Shown here piece after piece: positions 42,284 to 46,087 of a DNA stretch of 46,087 nucleotides; within the stretch, counting starts at the first letter, position 1; the number at the start of each line of letters is the position of its first letter. Made by a program: the position numbers and the translations under genes. The DNA is from Paraburkholderia phosphatilytica (GTDB taxonomy: Bacteria > Pseudomonadota > Gammaproteobacteria > Burkholderiales > Burkholderiaceae). The stretch is taken from assembly GCF_003443895.1 (NCBI RefSeq), contig NZ_QQOA01000051.1, positions 1-46,087 on the forward strand, given 5' to 3'. Below the pieces are notes generated by a model, which was not told where the DNA came from, ran no database searches, and was given only the letters and a program-made list of their open reading frames with translations.

Positions 42284-43585
42284 ATGAACACCAAGCTCGA
42301 TTCCCTCACCTATTACGCGGCAACGAAGAAATACGATCTGCGCTTTCCGACGCTCAGCGAAGATATCGACGCCGACGTCGTCGTGATCGGCGGCGGCTTC
42401 TCCGGCATCAATACGGCGCTCGAACTCGCCGAACACGGCATCCGGAACATCGTCGTGCTCGAAGCGAAGCATCTGGGCTACGGCGGCACCGGACGCAACG
42501 GCGGACAGATCATGGCCGGCATCGGCCACGATCTCGACGCGATCGCGAAGCATGTCGGCGAAGACGGGCTCAAGGAAATCTTCCGCATCAGCAACCTGGG
42601 CGCCAGCATCATCCGCGACCGGATCGACAAGTACGGCATCGACGCGGACTTCCGCAACGGCTACGCGTATCTCGGCTTCAACAGCCGCCAGGAAAAGACG
42701 CTGCGCGAGTGGGAAGCGAGCTTCCGTGCGGTCGACCCGGAGACGGAAATCCAGCTCTATACCGGCCAGGAAGTGCGGAAGGTGGTCGGTTCGGACGTGT
42801 ACGGCAGCGCGCTGCTGCACATGGGCGGCGGGCACGTGCATTCGCTGAACCTGCTGCTCGGCGAAGCGCAGGCGCTGGCAGGCCACGGCGCGCGCATCTT
42901 CGAAAACAGTCCGGTGCTCGACGTCGAGTACGGCGACCGCGTGACGGTACGCACGGCGATGGGCTCGGTGCGCGCGCCGAAAATGCTGTGGGCCTGCAAC
43001 GGTTTTCTGAATGGGCTCGAACCGCAGATCTACCGGAAGACGGTCAATACGTACGCGTTCCAGCTGTGCACCGAACCGCTGCCGGACGAACTGATCGAGC
43101 GCATCAGCCCGATCCGCGGCGCGTATAGCGATATCCGGCCGATCATCGACTACTACCGCGTGACCAACGAGAACCGCCTGCTGTTCGGCAGCGCGACCGC
43201 GCTCCTCGACTATATCCCGGGCGATCTCAAGGCATGGAACCGCAGCCTGATGCTGAAGGTGTTTCCGTATCTGAAGGACGTCAATATCGATCTCGCATGG
43301 GGCGGCCCGCTCTGCTGCGGCGCGAACCTGTTCCCGCAGATCGGCTCGCTGCCGCAGCATCCGAACGTGTTCTACGTGCAGGCGTATGCGGGCTTCGGCG
43401 TGACGCCGAGCCATATCGTCTGCAAGGTGCTGGCTGAAGGCATGACCGAGGGCTCCGCGCGCTACGACCTGCTGAGCTCGGTGCCGCACGTCGACATCTT
43501 TGCGAAGGACCAGTTGCGCGCCGTGATGACGACCGCAGGCAAGGCATGGAACCAGTTGAGCGGCTTCTGGAAGGGCCGCCGCTAG
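42284..43585 (+). CDS. FAD-dependent amine oxidoreductase (PuuB/OrdL-like)
   Basis: 433 residues of the DAO family. Rossmann motif 'GGGFSG' at 36-41 and 'GYGGTGRNGGQI' at 65-76, the latter closely like the conserved GRNGGQ of gamma-glutamylputrescine oxidase and related enzymes. The N-terminal 'TYYAATKKYDLRFPTLSEDI' also follows that family. It would oxidise a primary or secondary amine to an aldehyde or oxo acid. A glutamine-synthetase-like PuuA partner is not in the window, so gamma-glutamylation need not be involved. A cupin gene follows 98 bp later. Confidence 0.88.
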   Translation: MNTKLDSLTYYAATKKYDLRFPTLSEDIDADVVVIGGGFSGINTALELAEHGIRNIVVLEAKHLGYGGTGRNGGQIMAGIGHDLDAIAKHVGEDGLKEIFRISNLGASIIRDRIDKYGIDADFRNGYAYLGFNSRQEKTLREWEASFRAVDPETEIQLYTGQEVRKVVGSDVYGSALLHMGGGHVHSLNLLLGEAQALAGHGARIFENSPVLDVEYGDRVTVRTAMGSVRAPKMLWACNGFLNGLEPQIYRKTVNTYAFQLCTEPLPDELIERISPIRGAYSDIRPIIDYYRVTNENRLLFGSATALLDYIPGDLKAWNRSLMLKVFPYLKDVNIDLAWGGPLCCGANLFPQIGSLPQHPNVFYVQAYAGFGVTPSHIVCKVLAEGMTEGSARYDLLSSVPHVDIFAKDQLRAVMTTAGKAWNQLSGFWKGRR

Positions 43586-43683
43586 GCGTCGAAGCCTGCG
43601 CCGCATGCACCACACGCCGCGCGGCCGCTTCACCCCGCACGACCACCCGCACTCTCCGCAACCGACCATAGGAGTCGACCGCA

Positions 43684-44043
43684 ATGCATAGCATCAAACT
43701 GGGCACGTTTCCGCAGGAACTCGACGCATGGGGAACCGTTGCCGATCTCGGCTCGACGATCGTCGAAGGCGAAGTGAAGGCTTTCGGCAAGGTGCACCAC
43801 GGCACGCCCACGTCGCCCGTCAGCGCCGGCTACTTCGCGTGCACGAAGGGCAAGTTCAACATGACCTATCCGTTCAGCGAGCAGGCCACCGTGGTCGAAG
43901 GCGAATGCGTGCTGCGCGACGAACGCACCGGCGAGGCCGTCCACTACAATGTCGGCGATAGCTGGTTCATCGAGAAGGGCACGCCGATCGCGTGGGAGAT
44001 TCTGACCGAACGCTTCACGAAGCACTATTTCGCGGTAGTCTGA
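43684..44043 (+). CDS. Small cupin protein (EutQ/DUF861-like)
   Basis: 119 residues forming a single cupin barrel. Motif region 'YPFSEQATVVEGECVLRDE' and 'YNVGDSWFIEKGTPIAWEI' resemble the Cupin_3/DUF861 group often found beside FAD amine oxidases. AGGAG with suitable spacing precedes the ATG. The usual metal-binding histidines are largely replaced, so it may be non-catalytic or bind a ligand. It ends the plus-strand run and faces AraC regulator 3 tail to tail. Confidence 0.85.
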   Translation: MHSIKLGTFPQELDAWGTVADLGSTIVEGEVKAFGKVHHGTPTSPVSAGYFACTKGKFNMTYPFSEQATVVEGECVLRDERTGEAVHYNVGDSWFIEKGTPIAWEILTERFTKHYFAVV

Positions 44044-44053
44044 GCACCCCGCC

Positions 44054-44075
44054 GCCCTCGCCGCCTGGCGAGGGC
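44054..44075. terminator. Hairpin between convergent cupin and AraC regulator 3 genes
   Basis: GCCCTCGCC and GGCGAGGGC form a 9-bp perfect stem with a GCCT tetraloop, 11 bp after the cupin stop. No T run is present, but position and stability suit a bidirectional terminator. Confidence 0.6.
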
Positions 44076-44096
44076 CGACGCATAACGCGCCGGCCG

Positions 44097-45086
44097 TCAC
44101 GCATGCGTCGCATGACGCCGCAGCGTAACCGACGGCAGTTCGCCGAACATCCTGCGGTAGTCCTCACGAAAGTGCGACGGATGCCAGAACCCCCACTGCG
44201 CGGCGATGTCGCCGATGCCCGGCGAACCTGAACCTGCCCGCCGCGCCTTCAATGCGCGCCGCGCGCCGTTCAGCCGGACGGCTTTCAGATACGACAGCGG
44301 CGTCACGCCCAGTACGTCTTCGAAACAATATTGAAGCGTGCGGCGCGACACGCTGACCTCGCGGCACAGCGTGCCGACCGTGACCGGCTCCGCGACGTTC
44401 GCGCGGATATAGGCCATCGCCCGATCGACTACGCGGCGCCGCGCGATCCACACCGGCCGACTCGCGGCCGGACCGGAAACGCACGGCGTCAGCATGCTCA
44501 GCGCACCGTCGAGTTCGTCGAGCGCCGCGTGCGCGGTGACGACGTGCGGAACCCGCACGTCGTGCTTGCCGGCGGGATAGCCAGCAAATACGTCAAGCAG
44601 GTTTTCGAGCAAACGGCGCAGCCGTTCGACTGCCGCGCGCTCCGCTCCGACGATGCCGGAGCACGCGGCGATCGGCGCGTTCGCATCGACGCCATCCGCC
44701 TGCAGTTCGTCAAGCCGCGCGACCGGCAGCACGAGCCCCACCGTGCGCATGGTTCGCGCGGTGCGGAAATCGAGTTCGTCGCCCGCGTTCAGCACCATCA
44801 GCTCACCGCCTGCCAGCGGGCTGCCGCAGAACACCGCGCGCCCATCCACTTCGGCGGCGATCGCGAAGCCGCGCGCATTCGCGCGGATCCGGCCGGCTTC
44901 GTGAATCGACTGGCGGGTCGCTTCGCAATACACCTGCACGTCGCCGAACGACACCTCGACGAAGCGTGCATTCAGACGCCCGGCGGTCAGCTGGTCGAAG
45001 CGCTGTTCGAACACCGTCAGACCGCACGCGAGATCGTCGACGTCGTCGGTATCGAAGCGCGTCACGCTGCAGCGCAGCGGCTTCAT
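44097..45086 (-). CDS. AraC-family transcriptional regulator 3
   Basis: 329 residues from the ATG at 45086 (a GTG one codon upstream is also possible). C-terminal double helix-turn-helix 'VTVGTLCREVSVSRRTLQYC' and 'GIGDIAAQWGFWHPSHFRED', ending 'FGELPSVTLRR'. The N-terminal block 'FEQRFDQLTAGRLNARF' is the more divergent counterpart of the shared block of regulators 1 and 2. The start overlaps the stop of the DoxX gene (TGATG or GTGA), an unusual partner for a regulator. It probably controls the adjacent permease 2, FAD oxidoreductase and cupin genes. Confidence 0.9.
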   Translation of the reverse strand: MKPLRCSVTRFDTDDVDDLACGLTVFEQRFDQLTAGRLNARFVEVSFGDVQVYCEATRQSIHEAGRIRANARGFAIAAEVDGRAVFCGSPLAGGELMVLNAGDELDFRTARTMRTVGLVLPVARLDELQADGVDANAPIAACSGIVGAERAAVERLRRLLENLLDVFAGYPAGKHDVRVPHVVTAHAALDELDGALSMLTPCVSGPAASRPVWIARRRVVDRAMAYIRANVAEPVTVGTLCREVSVSRRTLQYCFEDVLGVTPLSYLKAVRLNGARRALKARRAGSGSPGIGDIAAQWGFWHPSHFREDYRRMFGELPSVTLRRHATHA

Positions 45087-45493
45087 CACGCGGGCGCGCG
45101 TGTGCGCTTGAGCGCGAAGGCGCCGTCGCCCAGCAGGAACAGGACGATCAGCGCGACGAGCCAGAAAGCCGGATATTCCCAGCCGCCGTCCTTGTTGGTG
45201 AAGAGCCAGCCGTTCGCCGCATGGACCGTGACGATCGCGCCCGCTAGATCCAGCGCGAGCGGAATCGCGAAATAACGCGCGTGCCAGCCGGCGATCAATG
45301 CGATCCCGCCCACCAGTTCCAGCGCGATCACCGCGTACGCGAGCGCGGCCGGCAAGCCGAGCGACGCAAAGAATTCGACGGTGCCGGGTATCGTGAAGAC
45401 AAAAATCTTCAGCGACGCGTGAGCAATAAAGAGCACGCCGAGGCTCACACGCAGCAAAAGCGCGGCATAGGGGGCGGATGATTCGCGAATCAT
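45086..45493 (-). CDS. DoxX-family membrane protein
   Basis: 135 residues with four hydrophobic spans, starting 'YAALLLRVSLGVLFIAHASL' and including 'LAYAVIALELVGGIALIAGW', the usual DoxX layout. DoxX proteins are small inner-membrane proteins linked to redox or quinone homeostasis, with no single agreed reaction. Its stop codon overlaps the start of AraC regulator 3, so the two are co-translated. Confidence 0.88.
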   Translation of the reverse strand: MIRESSAPYAALLLRVSLGVLFIAHASLKIFVFTIPGTVEFFASLGLPAALAYAVIALELVGGIALIAGWHARYFAIPLALDLAGAIVTVHAANGWLFTNKDGGWEYPAFWLVALIVLFLLGDGAFALKRTRAPA

Positions 45494-45551
45494 GAGAAAA
45501 CCTGGTCAGGAATGGAAGCGTCAGTGGAAATGAGATGCGCAGACTGCGGGA

Positions 45552-46087
45552 TCATTCGGCTTTGAGAATGCCCTCCTCCGAAAACAGAATCGGTGTGCCT
45601 GCGCCTTTAGCTGCGCTTTTGGCTGCGCTCGCGCCGGCATCCGGCACGATCAGCGCAGTCAGCGACGCGCGATCCAGCCGCTCTTTCGCGGTGAATCGCG
45701 CCGCGCCCGAGGCGCCGGTTATGACGAAACCTTCGAGGCCCACGCCGAGCACCTGATCGCCGGCCGCGACGAGGTCCGTGATCGACCCGTTCGAGCCCGA
45801 GTCGATCGCCGTCCAGCTATCGCCACCGTCGCTGCTGCGATATAGATGGCCGAGCAGGCCACCGACGTACAGCGAACCGTCGGACGCGGCGGTGCCCGTC
45901 CACAGGCTGCCTTTGTTGCCGGTGTCGCGGTACTCCCAGCTAGCGCCGTGATCCCGCGAGCGCAGCACGGTGCCCTTCTCCGCGGCGATATACAGCGTGC
46001 CCGCGCGGTCGGCGAAGATCCGGTAGAGATTGCGATCGGCCTTGCCGCCACCCGGCGGCGGTGGCAGCTTCGAGACCTTCCACGTAT
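45552..46087 (-). CDS. YCF48/BNR-repeat beta-propeller protein, C-terminal part (runs off the window)
   Basis: The minus-strand frame is open from the window edge to the TGA at 45552, giving about 177 residues of the C-terminal end. Repeating units with the Asp-box-like pattern SxDxGxSW appear ('RSRDHGASWEYRDTG', 'RSSDGGDSWTAIDSG') with intervening 'LYVGGLLGHLY' strands, typical of photosystem II assembly factor YCF48-like or sialidase-type propellers. Such proteins in proteobacteria often sit next to RND-type exporters, which cannot be seen here. Only the C-terminal blades are present, so length and signal peptide are unknown. Confidence 0.75.
   Translation of the reverse strand, partial: TWKVSKLPPPPGGGKADRNLYRIFADRAGTLYIAAEKGTVLRSRDHGASWEYRDTGNKGSLWTGTAASDGSLYVGGLLGHLYRSSDGGDSWTAIDSGSNGSITDLVAAGDQVLGVGLEGFVITGASGAARFTAKERLDRASLTALIVPDAGASAAKSAAKGAGTPILFSEEGILKAE

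Overview
The window is GC-rich, densely packed bacterial chromosome. Burkholderia-type general porins, Tat-exported solute-binding proteins, many LysR and AraC regulators and the codon use all point to Burkholderiales, most likely a Paraburkholderia, Caballeronia or Burkholderia. I see no tRNA, rRNA, insertion sequence, phage gene or CRISPR array. Almost everything is uptake, oxidation and regulation of small nitrogenous or hydroxy compounds.

Left block (1-26.9 kb). An electron relay opens the window: the 5' end of ETF-ubiquinone oxidoreductase, then divergently an FAD amine dehydrogenase with EtfB and EtfA. A minus-strand run follows: a DapA-type aldolase, a Tat-exported solute-binding protein, a PotBCA-type ABC transporter, an FAD-linked D-2-hydroxy acid dehydrogenase and an FMN L-2-hydroxy acid dehydrogenase. 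Upstream of it lie an ALDH4-type glutamate-semialdehyde dehydrogenase, a LysR regulator and an N-formylglutamate amidohydrolase-family enzyme. The middle (15.2-20.9 kb) holds an amino-acid ABC transporter with its own DapA-family lyase, a second Tat-exported binding protein and a porin. On the plus strand the core is repeated as paralogues (aldolase, binding protein, FAD dehydrogenase), plus a ProC-like reductase and a second LysR. The two halves look like an inverted duplication of one catabolic module around a transport core. T-N11-A inverted repeats of related sequence lie at two of its control regions and fit the two LysR paralogues. The enzymes suggest breakdown of a cyclic or hydroxylated amino acid such as a hydroxyproline through a glutamate-semialdehyde-like intermediate and a retro-aldol step. 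The substrate is not proven, and no aminotransferase or epimerase is present in the window.

Bridge (26.9-29.7 kb). A methyl-accepting chemotaxis protein and a second porin, followed by a structured intergenic region with a good minus-strand intrinsic terminator (possible small RNA or long 3' UTR).

Right block (30-45.1 kb). Three AraC regulators of one subfamily are interleaved with two APC permeases, an MFS transporter, an amidase, three short-chain dehydrogenases, a MoaF-like protein, a PuuB-like FAD oxidoreductase and a small cupin. An identical 18-bp sequence lies upstream of SDR1 and of APC permease 1, and related sequences lie upstream of the MFS, SDR2 and APC permease 2 genes, so these genes probably form one regulon for an amine, amide or amino-alcohol-like compound that I cannot name. 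A DoxX protein is translationally coupled to the third AraC regulator, and the window ends inside a BNR/YCF48-like beta-propeller gene.
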